From NCBI GenBank assembly GCA_023415235.1, contig JAEZLP010000017.1, positions 1 through 64,000 of the forward strand: a stretch of 64,000 nucleotides of DNA, in the 5' to 3' direction. Below are positions 1-8,360 of the stretch, one piece after another. The position numbers and the translations under genes were made by a program. Positions within the stretch are counted from its first letter, which is position 1; each line of letters starts with the position of its first letter. Source of the DNA: Bacillota bacterium. GTDB lineage: Bacteria > Bacillota > Clostridia > Peptostreptococcales > Anaerovoracaceae. The notes below the pieces were generated by a model. The model did no database searches and was not told where the DNA came from. It was given only the letters and a program-made list of their open reading frames with translations.

Positions 1-120
1 GCCCTTTAGGGCAGCCAGAGAAGAACGTGCGGTTGGCAGATCTTTCAGTACGTCTTAAGACGTAGGCAGGTAAGGGCCCCTTGTAGGGGCATAAACAAAC
101 TACCGGCTGAGCCGGTAGTT
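1..120 (+). mobile_element. Probable right end of an IS200/IS605-type element (remnant or edge)
   Basis: No intact gene lies here. Two compact hairpins stand at the end: a 5-bp stem with a 5-nt loop at 76-90 (GCCCC/GGGGC), and a perfect 10-bp stem with a 3-nt loop at 98-120 (AACTACCGGC, TGA, GCCGGTAGTT). IS200/IS605 elements end in subterminal hairpins rather than inverted repeats, and their right end follows tnpB, so a tnpB may lie just outside the window. The downstream malic enzyme has its own promoter. A plain rho-independent terminator is the alternative, but no T tract follows the stem. Confidence 0.4.
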
Positions 121-165
121 ATGATTTCCATAGTTTTATGCTATGGAAACATAATATTTAAATAT

Positions 166-195
166 TTTACAAATACGAATCGGCTCAAGTATAAT
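166..195 (+). promoter_or_regulatory. Sigma-A-type promoter of the malic enzyme/LarA-M20/tct operon
   Basis: The -35 box TTTACA (166-171) and the -10 box TATAAT (190-195) are separated by 18 bp. The predicted start near 202 gives a leader of about 45 nt that includes the ribosome site AAGGAG at 235-240. It lies within the in-frame upstream extension of the malic enzyme ORF and so argues for the downstream ATG at 247. Confidence 0.6.
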
Positions 196-246
196 GAAGG
201 CGCAAAGGATAATTTACAATATTCGACAATCAGTAAGGAGAACGAA

Positions 247-1404
247 ATGGACTACTACAGAGATGCGTTGTCGCTTCATTATAAGAATAAGGGCAAAATC
301 GAAATAATCAGCAAGGTACCTCTGAGAAACAAGGATGATTTAAGTACCGCATATACTCCCGGAGTGGCAGCCCCCTGCCTTGAGATCAAAGAAGACGGCA
401 GCCGGGTTTATGATTATACCGCAAAGGGAAACTTGGTAGCGGTAGTGACCGATGGAAGCGCGGTTTTGGGTTTGGGAAATATCGGCGCGAAGGCGGCGCT
501 TCCGGTAATGGAAGGAAAGGCTATTCTATTCAAGGAATTTGCCAATGTTGATGCTTTTCCCATTTGCATCGAGACACAGGATGTCGATCAAATTGTAAAT
601 ATTATAAAAAACATTTCACCCGGATTTGGGGCAATCAATCTGGAAGATATCTCAGCACCAAGGTGTTTTGATATAGAGCAAAGGCTGCAGGATGAAATTG
701 ATATCCCGGTATTCCATGACGATCAACATGGAACGGCTATCGTGACCCTGGCAGCTTTGATTAATACTGCGAGCCTTGTGGGAAAGGAATTGAATTCACT
801 GAAGGTCGTAATAAATGGGGCCGGAGCTGCGGGAACAGCTATAACAAAAATTCTTATCGCTTCAGGGGTGAAGGATATCGTGGTATGTGACAGCAAAGGG
901 ATTCTATGTAAAAATCGTGAGGGAGGATTGGATCGATACAAAGAGGAGCTTAGCCTCATAACGAATCCTGGCGATCGGATAGGAACCCTTAAGGATGCGA
1001 TAAAGGAGAGGGATGTGTTCATCGGGGTTTCCTCTGCAGGAGTATTAACACCCGAGATGGTCAAGACAATGAATGAAGATTCCATAATATTCGCTATGGC
1101 AAATCCGGAGCCTGAAATTATGCCTGACTTGGCAAAACAAGCTGGCGCAAGGGTGGTTGGCACGGGAAGATCCGACTTTCCAAATCAAATCAACAATACG
1201 CTGATCTTCCCGGGTCTGCTAAAGGGAGCGCTTGAAGCAAAGGCAAAGAAAATTACTCAGGAAATGAAGATCGCCGCTGCCTATGCCTTAGCCGGCAGCA
1301 TTGATCCGAATGAGTTGAATGAAAATCACATACTGCCCAGTCCCTTGCAAAGAGGTATTGCGGAAAAGGTTTCTGCTGCTGTTGCAAATGCTTGGGCGGA
1401 ATGA
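247..1404 (+). CDS. NAD(P)-dependent malic enzyme (malate dehydrogenase, decarboxylating)
   Basis: Oxidatively decarboxylates L-malate to pyruvate and CO2 with reduction of NAD(P)+. The 385-residue chain is the usual length for the small bacterial type. Visible motifs are the catalytic Tyr in TAYTPGV (about 36), the catalytic Lys in MEGK (about 91), metal ligands Glu133/Asp134 in LEDISAP and Asp158/159 in FHDDQHG, and the Rossmann loop GAGAAG at 191-196. I chose ATG 247 because AAGGAG at 235-240 is well spaced, and the longer ORF from 121 runs through the promoter. Only 13 bp separate it from the LarA-M20 gene, so the two are surely co-transcribed. Coupling to a LarA-like racemase suggests that malate is the pathway intermediate. 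Confidence 0.93.
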   Translation: MDYYRDALSLHYKNKGKIEIISKVPLRNKDDLSTAYTPGVAAPCLEIKEDGSRVYDYTAKGNLVAVVTDGSAVLGLGNIGAKAALPVMEGKAILFKEFANVDAFPICIETQDVDQIVNIIKNISPGFGAINLEDISAPRCFDIEQRLQDEIDIPVFHDDQHGTAIVTLAALINTASLVGKELNSLKVVINGAGAAGTAITKILIASGVKDIVVCDSKGILCKNREGGLDRYKEELSLITNPGDRIGTLKDAIKERDVFIGVSSAGVLTPEMVKTMNEDSIIFAMANPEPEIMPDLAKQAGARVVGTGRSDFPNQINNTLIFPGLLKGALEAKAKKITQEMKIAAAYALAGSIDPNELNENHILPSPLQRGIAEKVSAAVANAWAE

Positions 1405-1417
1405 CCGGAGAATCATC

Positions 1418-4027
1418 ATGGCTACCTTTTATTTGAAATACGACAAAGGCTTGAAAAAATTGAACATAAATGAGCAGAATTTCATGGGAATGATCACTCC
1501 CAACGCGAGCGGTGCAAAGTGCCAATCGGAGCAAGAACTGAGAGCGGCTTTGGAAAATCCGATTCATTCAAAAAGATTAAGGGATATCGTAAAGCTAGGC
1601 GAAACAGTTGTTATTGTCACCAGTGATATAACCAGACCGATGCCGAGTAAAGAAGTCTTGCCGATGATCATAGAGGAATTGGAGCTCGGCGGGATCAAAG
1701 CAGAGGATATTACGGTCGTATTTGCTTTGGGGAGTCATCGGAAGCATACGGAAGAAGAAAAAAGGTATTTAGCGGGTGATTCTGTAATTGCAAAGGGTGT
1801 TCGTCTGATTGATAATGATATGGAGGACTGCATAAATTTCGGTGTATGTAAAAACGGTACTCCTGTTGACATTTATAGGCCGGTCGCAGAGGCGGATCGA
1901 CTGATTTGCCTGGGAAATATTGAGTATCACTATTTTGCAGGTTATTCCGGAGGAGCGAAAGCTTTGATGCCGGGAGTATCCAGTAAACGGGCAATTCAAA
2001 TAAACCATTCCATGATGACCTGCGAAAGAGCAACCGCAGGTAATCTGCAGAACAACCCGGTTAGAGAAGACATCGACGAAGTAGGAGAACACATTAAAAT
2101 AGATTTTATTTTTAACGTTGTTCTGGATGACAACAAGAAAATAATAAAGGCCTTCGCCGGACATTATCTGGAGGCGCATAGAGCCGGTTGCCGCTTCCTG
2201 GATGAGATATACAGCGTCAGGATTCAAGAAGAAGCAGATATTGTCGTCGTCTCTGCCGGGGGATATCCGAAGGATATCAATATGTACCAAGCCCAAAAGG
2301 CGCTGGACAATGCCAGAATTGCTGTTCGGCAGGGCGGAATTATCATATGGTGTGCGTCGATGACAGAAGGGTTCGGTTCGGAATCATTTGAAAAATGGAT
2401 TCTTGGGAAGACGCAGGACCAAATGTTTGCTGATATTACAAGAAAATTCGAGCTCGGTGGCCATAAGGCGGTAGCCATAGCCACAACCATGAAAAAAGCG
2501 AAGCTGTTCGTAGTATCTGAAATGGATGCTTCCATTTTGAAAAAAATCAACATGGTACCTTTTGATACCATTCAGAAGGCATATGAAAAAGCGATAGAAG
2601 ATTTGGGCGAAGAAGCTAAGACGCTGATCATGCCCATCGGAGGATCAGCTTTACCGATTAAAACTCAAGTAGATTCTTTGATCTATAATAAGATGAACCA
2701 GGGGGAAAGGAAACAGAGAATTGATTTCGAACCAGAAGGAGGCAGTAAAACGATGAAGCGAAGCTATGACAAAAAGATAAGCGATTATATCGATGAGCAC
2801 CAGCAGGAACTGATTGCGCTATTACAGGAATGTGTCAGAATCCCTAGCGTAACAGGAGATGAGGGTCCGATACAAGCATGGATGGAAAGCCGGTTTCGGG
2901 AATTAAATTTGGACACATTCAGTTTTGAAGCTGATTACAACATTGTTTCAAAGCATCCTGCATTTATCGATTCGGGAATTCCTTTCAAAGGACGGCCAAA
3001 TGTCATCGGGCTGTGGAAGGGGAAAGAGAGCGCCCGGTCTCTGACCATTAACGGACATTGTGATGTAGTATCACCGGAACCGGTAACTGCATGGAAAAAG
3101 GATCCGTGGGGAGCAGAGATTGAGGACGGAAGGCTCTATGGAAGAGGAGCGTTGGACATGAAAGGGGGATTCATTGCAGGCCTATTCGCAGTAAAGGCAT
3201 TGCAGGCGCTGGGTCTTAAACCGGAGGGTACTGTCATATTAGAAAGCGTAATCGAAGAAGAAGCGGGAGCGGGAGGCGGAACACTGGCCTGTATGATGCA
3301 GCAGGGAATTCTTTCAGATGCATTTATAGCCTTGGAGCCGCAAGGTCCCAGAATTACATACTGCCACGCAGGAGTTCTTTATTTTCGCATCAAAGTTCAG
3401 GGGAAGACGATGCATGCCGGAATGGCGCATGAAGGAGTAAATGCAATCGGAAAAATATTGAAGATCTATGAGGCTCTTGTGGATTTGAACAGTCGCAGAC
3501 ATCAGGAAATCAGTTTTGAGCCCTTTGAAATAGGAAGCGGCAAGGCTACAAATTTGAATGTCGGGACTTTACGAGCCGGAGACTGGCCTTCCAGTGTGGC
3601 AGGCTTCGCTGCTATGGAATGCAGGATCGGTTTTGTCCCTGGAGAAACAGAAACCGGAGTTAGAGAAATGATAGAAGCGCTGGTCTGCGAAGTGGCCGAC
3701 AAGGACGAATGGATGAAGGAGCACAGGCCCACGGTGGAATGGTTCGGGTGGCATGCGGAACCTTGGTATCAGGATCCCAATGCAGAGTTTCCGCAAAGCT
3801 TCCGACAGACAATGAAGAGGTATTATGGGGAGGAACCGGTCTTTATGGGACGCGGATCCGGGAATGATGCGAGGTTTACGAGCTACTTTGGTGGTCAGGG
3901 GATTTGTTCGGGATGCACTGGCGGAGGGCTTCATGGAATAGACGAATATGTGGACTTAAGCAGTGTTGTCAATACGTCAAAAGTAATCGCCATGAGCATC
4001 CTTGATTGGTGCGGATTGCAAGACTAG
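1418..4027 (+). CDS. LarA-like nickel racemase domain fused in frame to an M20 metallohydrolase
   Basis: Residues 1 to about 440 resemble lactate racemase LarA. They include SDITRP (68-74), GSHRKHT with His107/His110, and HYFAGYSGGAK with His171 and Lys181, which fit the residues that hold the nickel-pincer cofactor. LarA relatives racemise or epimerise 2-hydroxy acids, including malate. From Met446 the chain is an M20 (ArgE/DapE/CPG2-like) amidohydrolase with GHCDVV, GRGALDMKGG and EEEAGAGG as metal and catalytic sites. ATG 1418 follows GGAG. A strong ribosome site (AGAAGGAGG, 2734-2742) and ATG (2753) sit exactly at the junction, so a separate 424-residue M20 protein could also be made. The fusion is unusual and may have arisen by loss of a stop codon. 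The substrate is unknown. Confidence 0.85.
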   Translation: MATFYLKYDKGLKKLNINEQNFMGMITPNASGAKCQSEQELRAALENPIHSKRLRDIVKLGETVVIVTSDITRPMPSKEVLPMIIEELELGGIKAEDITVVFALGSHRKHTEEEKRYLAGDSVIAKGVRLIDNDMEDCINFGVCKNGTPVDIYRPVAEADRLICLGNIEYHYFAGYSGGAKALMPGVSSKRAIQINHSMMTCERATAGNLQNNPVREDIDEVGEHIKIDFIFNVVLDDNKKIIKAFAGHYLEAHRAGCRFLDEIYSVRIQEEADIVVVSAGGYPKDINMYQAQKALDNARIAVRQGGIIIWCASMTEGFGSESFEKWILGKTQDQMFADITRKFELGGHKAVAIATTMKKAKLFVVSEMDASILKKINMVPFDTIQKAYEKAIEDLGEEAKTLIMPIGGSALPIKTQVDSLIYNKMNQGERKQRIDFEPEGGSKTMKRSYDKKISDYIDEHQQELIALLQECVRIPSVTGDEGPIQAWMESRFRELNLDTFSFEADYNIVSKHPAFIDSGIPFKGRPNVIGLWKGKESARSLTINGHCDVVSPEPVTAWKKDPWGAEIEDGRLYGRGALDMKGGFIAGLFAVKALQALGLKPEGTVILESVIEEEAGAGGGTLACMMQQGILSDAFIALEPQGPRITYCHAGVLYFRIKVQGKTMHAGMAHEGVNAIGKILKIYEALVDLNSRRHQEISFEPFEIGSGKATNLNVGTLRAGDWPSSVAGFAAMECRIGFVPGETETGVREMIEALVCEVADKDEWMKEHRPTVEWFGWHAEPWYQDPNAEFPQSFRQTMKRYYGEEPVFMGRGSGNDARFTSYFGGQGICSGCTGGGLHGIDEYVDLSSVVNTSKVIAMSILDWCGLQD
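2734..2755 (+). promoter_or_regulatory. Internal ribosome site and ATG at the LarA/M20 junction
   Basis: AGAAGGAGG at 2734-2742 is followed after 10 nt by an in-frame ATG at 2753. It lies inside the open LarA-M20 frame at the boundary between the two domains. It is as strong as the sites used by real genes in this window and could start a free M20 hydrolase of 424 residues. No stop codon separates the two halves. Confidence 0.65.
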
Positions 4028-4075
4028 AAGAACGAAGACTATCATGATCGGAGTGTGCAGAGAGGAGAAATTGAA

Positions 4076-4567
4076 ATGCTACAATGGAAGAGAGACTTGA
4101 TAATATCGATCGCAGTTCTTGTATTCAGCGTTTTCAACATAGTATTTACGTCAACTATGAATACAGATGTAATTGAATACGGACTGGCAAAGCCGGGCAA
4201 TTATGTTAGGATGTGGCTGATTCTATTTGCTATATTAGCCGTTGTCTTATTGATCAGGTCCTTGAAAAATAAGACAGATGCTGTTGCCGCGCCGATTTGG
4301 CACAGAGCGGCGGTCATTACGGTAATTGCAACGGCCGCTTACTTATTTCTGACGCCGTATTTGGGTTTCTGTATTATGACAGTTTTGTTTTTATCGGGAC
4401 TTGGCCTTTTATACACTTATTATATGAAGACAAAGCTATTAACAGGAAAGACCCTCGTAAAAGAAATCATCAAATGGCTTCTGTTCTCAATCTTGACAAC
4501 AGTAATTCTCTATTTATTGTTCGCTGAATTATTGAATGTTGTTCTGCCGGGCTTCGCACTATTATAA
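4076..4567 (+). CDS. tctB: Tripartite tricarboxylate transporter small membrane subunit TctB
   Basis: Small membrane partner of the TctA permease in the tripartite tricarboxylate transporter, a solute-binding-protein-dependent secondary carrier. The 163-residue protein shows about four hydrophobic segments (near residues 5-22, 40-58, 75-110 and 135-160), the usual TctB layout. The upstream in-frame GTG at 4055 lacks a ribosome site; ATG 4076 is preceded by AGAGGAG at 4061-4067. It lies 48 bp after LarA-M20 and ahead of tctC and tctA, completing the three-component set. TctB sequences are poorly conserved, so the call rests on topology plus context. Confidence 0.85.
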   Translation: MLQWKRDLIISIAVLVFSVFNIVFTSTMNTDVIEYGLAKPGNYVRMWLILFAILAVVLLIRSLKNKTDAVAAPIWHRAAVITVIATAAYLFLTPYLGFCIMTVLFLSGLGLLYTYYMKTKLLTGKTLVKEIIKWLLFSILTTVILYLLFAELLNVVLPGFALL

Positions 4568-4666
4568 ACAAGAACACCTTTCATCGCAGCAGCCGAATAA
4601 CAATTTATCTTAAACTGAAATTTTAATATAAGCTAAAAAACAAGATTTATTTTAAAGGAGGAACCA

Positions 4667-5692
4667 ATGAAAAAGTTTAAAACACTGAAGAGCGCCTTGA
4701 TGCTTATGTTATGCTTTGCTCTTGTATTGGCAAGCTTTACAGCATGCGGCAGTGAAGGTGAAAACGATGTCGGCAATAATGCTCAGGCAGAAGATCAGTA
4801 TGCCAGCTATCCGGAAAAACCCCTCACTTTAATTGTCCCCTATGCGGCAGGCGGAGAAAGTGACAATATCTCACGCCCGATCGCTCAATACATGAAAAAT
4901 TCCGGCTATACGGTAACAGTACAGAACATTGAAGGCGCCAGCGGAAATATCGGCGTTATGGAAGCATATAATGCGAATCCGGATGGATACACCTTCATGC
5001 TCCATATGCCTGAATCTATGGAGATATATGCTCAGAGCGGAGATCTCCCGGGTAATTCGACTGAAATGATGAAAATGATAGCAAACGTTGTTATGGATTA
5101 CGGCGTTGTCAGCGTTGCTCCAAACTCTGAATTTAAAACGCTGGATGATCTTATTGCATACGGGAAAGCACATCCCGGAGAATTAAGAGCTGCGTCCACA
5201 GGAACAATGGGATACAATCAGATATCAGCAGAAATGTTTTATAGCGCACTGGGAATCGAAGTAACCTACGTCCCCTATGAAAATGCAGCAAAAGCCAAAG
5301 CCGCAGTTATGGGCGGCCATGCTGATGTTTTACATTGCTATCTTGCCGGTGCAGTAACACCAACTAAAAACAAAGAGATCCGTCCCCTTGTGATCGGTGC
5401 GGAAGAAAGGTCTGATTTCCTGCCGGATGTGCCCACATTCAAAGAACTGGGATATGATTTAACCTGGGGCTTCCACAGAAGCTTTATGACAACAGCCGAA
5501 ACTCCGGATGAGATCGTTGCAAAAATGGAAGAAGCGATCAAAGCCGCTTTTGACGATCCGACTGTCCAGGAAGCTTATAAGGGAATGGGCTTTAATTCTT
5601 ACTTCCTGTCTGCGGCGGATTTGACCGAAGAGTTAAACGCTCAGATGCCGGCAGTCGCACAGGCGTACCAGAATTTAGCGAAAGAAAAATAA
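4667..5692 (+). CDS. tctC: Tripartite tricarboxylate transporter substrate-binding lipoprotein TctC
   Basis: Extracellular solute receptor of the transporter (Bug/TctC family), expected to bind a small carboxylate. The start encodes a lipoprotein signal: KK-rich n-region, hydrophobic stretch and lipobox FTAC with Cys27, so the mature protein is tethered to the membrane. The family signature YPEKPLTLIVPYAAGGESDN follows near residues 48-67. At 341 residues it is of normal length. AAAGGAGG lies just upstream. A strong hairpin directly after the stop (5705-5738) probably raises its mRNA level relative to tctA, since binding proteins are needed in excess. The ligand cannot be read from sequence. 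Confidence 0.93.
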   Translation: MKKFKTLKSALMLMLCFALVLASFTACGSEGENDVGNNAQAEDQYASYPEKPLTLIVPYAAGGESDNISRPIAQYMKNSGYTVTVQNIEGASGNIGVMEAYNANPDGYTFMLHMPESMEIYAQSGDLPGNSTEMMKMIANVVMDYGVVSVAPNSEFKTLDDLIAYGKAHPGELRAASTGTMGYNQISAEMFYSALGIEVTYVPYENAAKAKAAVMGGHADVLHCYLAGAVTPTKNKEIRPLVIGAEERSDFLPDVPTFKELGYDLTWGFHRSFMTTAETPDEIVAKMEEAIKAAFDDPTVQEAYKGMGFNSYFLSAADLTEELNAQMPAVAQAYQNLAKEK

Positions 5693-5704
5693 GTTTATGA
5701 TACT

Positions 5705-5738
5705 GTGCAGGTTTCTATGATGGGATAGAAACCTGCAC
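5705..5738 (+). other. Perfect 13-bp intercistronic hairpin between tctC and tctA
   Basis: The arms at 5705-5717 and 5726-5738 are exact reverse complements (GTGCAGGTTTCTA / TAGAAACCTGCAC) around an 8-nt loop. No T tract follows, so it is more likely an mRNA 3'-end stabiliser or partial attenuator than a full terminator. It ends 17 nt before the tctA ATG and just upstream of its ribosome site. Confidence 0.85.
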
Positions 5739-5755
5739 ACATACAGGAGATCAAT

Positions 5756-7273
5756 ATGGATACTTTAATGTCATTACAATCTGGACTCATATCCATGGTC
5801 ACAAATCCGGAGATGCTGATATGCTTGATCCTTGGTGTTTTTGGGGGACTGGTGTTTGGCTCGATTCCAGGATTGACCGCAGCTTTGGGTGTAACGCTAA
5901 TGCTGCCGTTCACCTATGCGATGTCAGCCGGGCAGGGTTTAGCAACTTTAATCGGAATTTTCGTTGGCGGTATCTCCGGCGGCTTGGTATCCGCGGTATT
6001 ACTGAATATACCGGGCACTCCGTCAAGTATTGTTACTACGTTTGACGGGGCTCCCATGGCAAGGAATGGAAGACCCGGCGATGCGCTGGCTCTGGGTGTA
6101 TTCTCATCACTGATCGGCGGTTTGTTTGCGGGACTTGTTCTGATCCTGGTAGCGCCCTGGCTTGCAAAAGTCGCCGTTATTTTCGGAGCATGGGAGTATT
6201 TTGCTTTGGGCGTTATGGGCCTTTGCATCGTGGTGGCACTCTGCAGTCAGGATATGGTTAAAGGCCTCATGTCCGCGATTGTGGGCTTGCTTATTGCAAT
6301 GGTGGGTTATGATGCGGTATCAGGCGTTCCAAGATTTACATTTGGATTTTGGCAGCTAGGCGGCGGACTGGGCACAATGTCGGTACTGATGGGACTATTC
6401 GCTTTTGCTGAAATACTGTCTCAGATCAAAGGGCTGTCTAAAAGGACAGAAAAATTAGAGCCTCAAAAAATGAAATTATTTCCTCCCAGAGATGCGCTGA
6501 AGGGAACTGGAAGAGTGTTTGCATTGGGCAGCGTCATCGGCACCATCATTGGTATTTTACCCGGGATTGGGCAGACAACAGCATCATTGCTTACTTATAA
6601 TGTGGCAAGACAGACATCAAAGGACCCTGAGAAATACGGCACAGGGATCCCGGAAGGAATTGTCGCTTCTGAAACGGCTAACAATGCCGTATGTGGAGGC
6701 GCGCTGATACCGATGATGACGATGGGGATTCCCGGAGATCTGGTAACGGCAATATTGCTTGGCGGTTTAATCATTCATGGTTTACAGCCGGGACCCGGAT
6801 TGTTTACTTACAATGCAGACATTGTAAACATAATCTATGTCGCGTATTTATTATCAAATGTAATTATGTTTCTGATGCTTATGCTGCTTATGAGAATATT
6901 TATCAAGGTTCTCAGCGTACCATCAAACTACCTTTATGCCACTATTTTACTGATGTGCATCATCGGCGCCTATACGGTGAACAATCGTCTCTTTGATTGC
7001 TGGGTTCTTGTTATCGTGGGCATCGTCGGATATATCCTGCTGAAGTCAGGCTTTACTTTGACTCCGATCATCCTGGGATATATTCTAGGGCCAATCATTG
7101 AGACAAACTTCAGAACTGCAATCATCAGCAACAGAGGAGATGTTACATCTATCTTCGGCAGTCCCATAGCCGTAGCCCTGATATTGTTCGGAATTGCTAT
7201 GGCTGTAGTTCCTTCAATCCTTGAAAACAGAAAAAGAAAGAAGCAACAGGAAGCAGCATGTGACTGCGGTTGA
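5756..7273 (+). CDS. tctA: Tripartite tricarboxylate transporter large permease TctA
   Basis: Integral-membrane permease that carries the substrate delivered by TctC, probably driven by an ion gradient. The 505 residues hold about ten to twelve hydrophobic segments. The two family signatures are visible: GSIPGLTAALGVTLMLP near the N-terminus and GILPGIGQTTASLLTY near residues 262-277. The charged tail (ENRKRKKQQ) is consistent with a cytoplasmic end. ATG 5756 follows AGGAGA. It closes the operon and is followed by a hairpin at 7322-7346. Length and motifs are normal for the family. Confidence 0.95.
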   Translation: MDTLMSLQSGLISMVTNPEMLICLILGVFGGLVFGSIPGLTAALGVTLMLPFTYAMSAGQGLATLIGIFVGGISGGLVSAVLLNIPGTPSSIVTTFDGAPMARNGRPGDALALGVFSSLIGGLFAGLVLILVAPWLAKVAVIFGAWEYFALGVMGLCIVVALCSQDMVKGLMSAIVGLLIAMVGYDAVSGVPRFTFGFWQLGGGLGTMSVLMGLFAFAEILSQIKGLSKRTEKLEPQKMKLFPPRDALKGTGRVFALGSVIGTIIGILPGIGQTTASLLTYNVARQTSKDPEKYGTGIPEGIVASETANNAVCGGALIPMMTMGIPGDLVTAILLGGLIIHGLQPGPGLFTYNADIVNIIYVAYLLSNVIMFLMLMLLMRIFIKVLSVPSNYLYATILLMCIIGAYTVNNRLFDCWVLVIVGIVGYILLKSGFTLTPIILGYILGPIIETNFRTAIISNRGDVTSIFGSPIAVALILFGIAMAVVPSILENRKRKKQQEAACDCG

Positions 7274-7321
7274 GAAAAAACAATTTTCTCATTTCATTTT
7301 TCTCCTCAATTCAGATAGGTA

Positions 7322-7346
7322 ATGGCACAAGCGTGGCTTGTGCCAT
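7322..7346 (+). terminator. Probable terminator of the tct operon
   Basis: A perfect 11-bp stem (ATGGCACAAGC / GCTTGTGCCAT) with loop GTG is followed by ACTTGTTT. The T tract is weak, but the hairpin lies between the end of tctA and the independent promoter of the LysR gene. Confidence 0.6.
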
Positions 7347-7371
7347 ACTTGTTTGGCTGGAGAAAATATTT

Positions 7372-7400
7372 TTGAACTTTGGAATCCATGGGGGTATAAT
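7372..7400 (+). promoter_or_regulatory. Promoter of the LysR-type regulator gene
   Basis: The -35 box TTGAAC (7372-7377) and the -10 box TATAAT (7395-7400) are 17 bp apart. The predicted start lies about 35 nt before the ATG at 7444. Confidence 0.75.
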
Positions 7401-7443
7401 GTAATTAACTCCGAACCGATAACACGTAAATGAGGTGAGGCCC

Positions 7444-8334
7444 ATGAAACTATCTCAGATCCTGTATTATCAAACCGTTTGCAAGTATGGAAATATCACG
7501 AAAGCAGCGGAAGAACTCCATATCACACAGCCATCCATTTCCAATGCAATAAAAGATTTGGAAGCGGAGTTCGGGCTAAATCTGTTTCATCGTATCGGAA
7601 ATCACCTGACTCTCACAAAAGAAGGGGAATATTTCTTAAGTTATTCAAAAGTAATACTTCAGAAATCCGAGGATCTTGTTCAGCAAATGAAGGATCTTGG
7701 GAATAAAAAGAACAATATAAGAATCGGAATTCCTCCAATGATAGGAACCATATTGTTTCCTAAGATGTTCAGCCAATTTAAAAAAGCCAATCCGGACATC
7801 AATATTGAGATGGTGGAGATGGGATCTCTTGAAATTATGCAGCTTGTGGAGGAAAACAGCCTCGATCTGGCGATTGTCATTACAAGTCATTTAAAGGCTG
7901 CCCATTTTAATTGCATCAATATTCTCGATACAGAACTGATTTATGCTGTAAATAAAGATCACAGACTTGCTTCGGAAAAAGCAGTCAACATTGAGGTGAT
8001 TAAAGACGAACCTTTGATTCTGATGCGGGAAGGATCTTTCCAGAACTCCACTATACGTGAAAGGTTCAAGGAAGTGGGCGGTGCACCAAAGGTCATTCTG
8101 TTTGCGAATCAGCTTTATACGATTCATAACTTTATCGCTTCGGGCATTGCATCTTCCTTCCTTTTTAAAGAGGTGGTGGATCTGCAGGAAGATGTTGTCG
8201 GTATACCATTGGAGACTCCAATCAAGGTGAAGATCGGTTTGATTTGGAAGAAAAATCAGCAGATTTTCAGCGACTCCTCTCGATTCATACAATTTACCAA
8301 GAGCTATAGCAGCGCCTGTCATCTGGACAATTAA
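7444..8334 (+). CDS. LysR-family transcriptional regulator
   Basis: DNA-binding regulator of 296 residues. The N-terminal winged helix-turn-helix shows the family signature (KAAEELHITQPSISNAIKDLE, about 17-37, read as two halves), followed by a linker helix and a periplasmic-binding-protein-like effector domain from about residue 90. The ATG at 7444 follows GAGGTGAGG; the upstream GTG at 7435 sits inside that ribosome site. It has its own promoter but the same direction as the tct operon, so it is a likely local regulator of the transporter operon or of the MBL gene 26 bp downstream. The effector is unknown, perhaps a hydroxy or tricarboxylic acid. Confidence 0.92.
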   Translation: MKLSQILYYQTVCKYGNITKAAEELHITQPSISNAIKDLEAEFGLNLFHRIGNHLTLTKEGEYFLSYSKVILQKSEDLVQQMKDLGNKKNNIRIGIPPMIGTILFPKMFSQFKKANPDINIEMVEMGSLEIMQLVEENSLDLAIVITSHLKAAHFNCINILDTELIYAVNKDHRLASEKAVNIEVIKDEPLILMREGSFQNSTIRERFKEVGGAPKVILFANQLYTIHNFIASGIASSFLFKEVVDLQEDVVGIPLETPIKVKIGLIWKKNQQIFSDSSRFIQFTKSYSSACHLDN

Positions 8335-8360
8335 GCAGGAGCAGGAAATGGAGGGAACAG

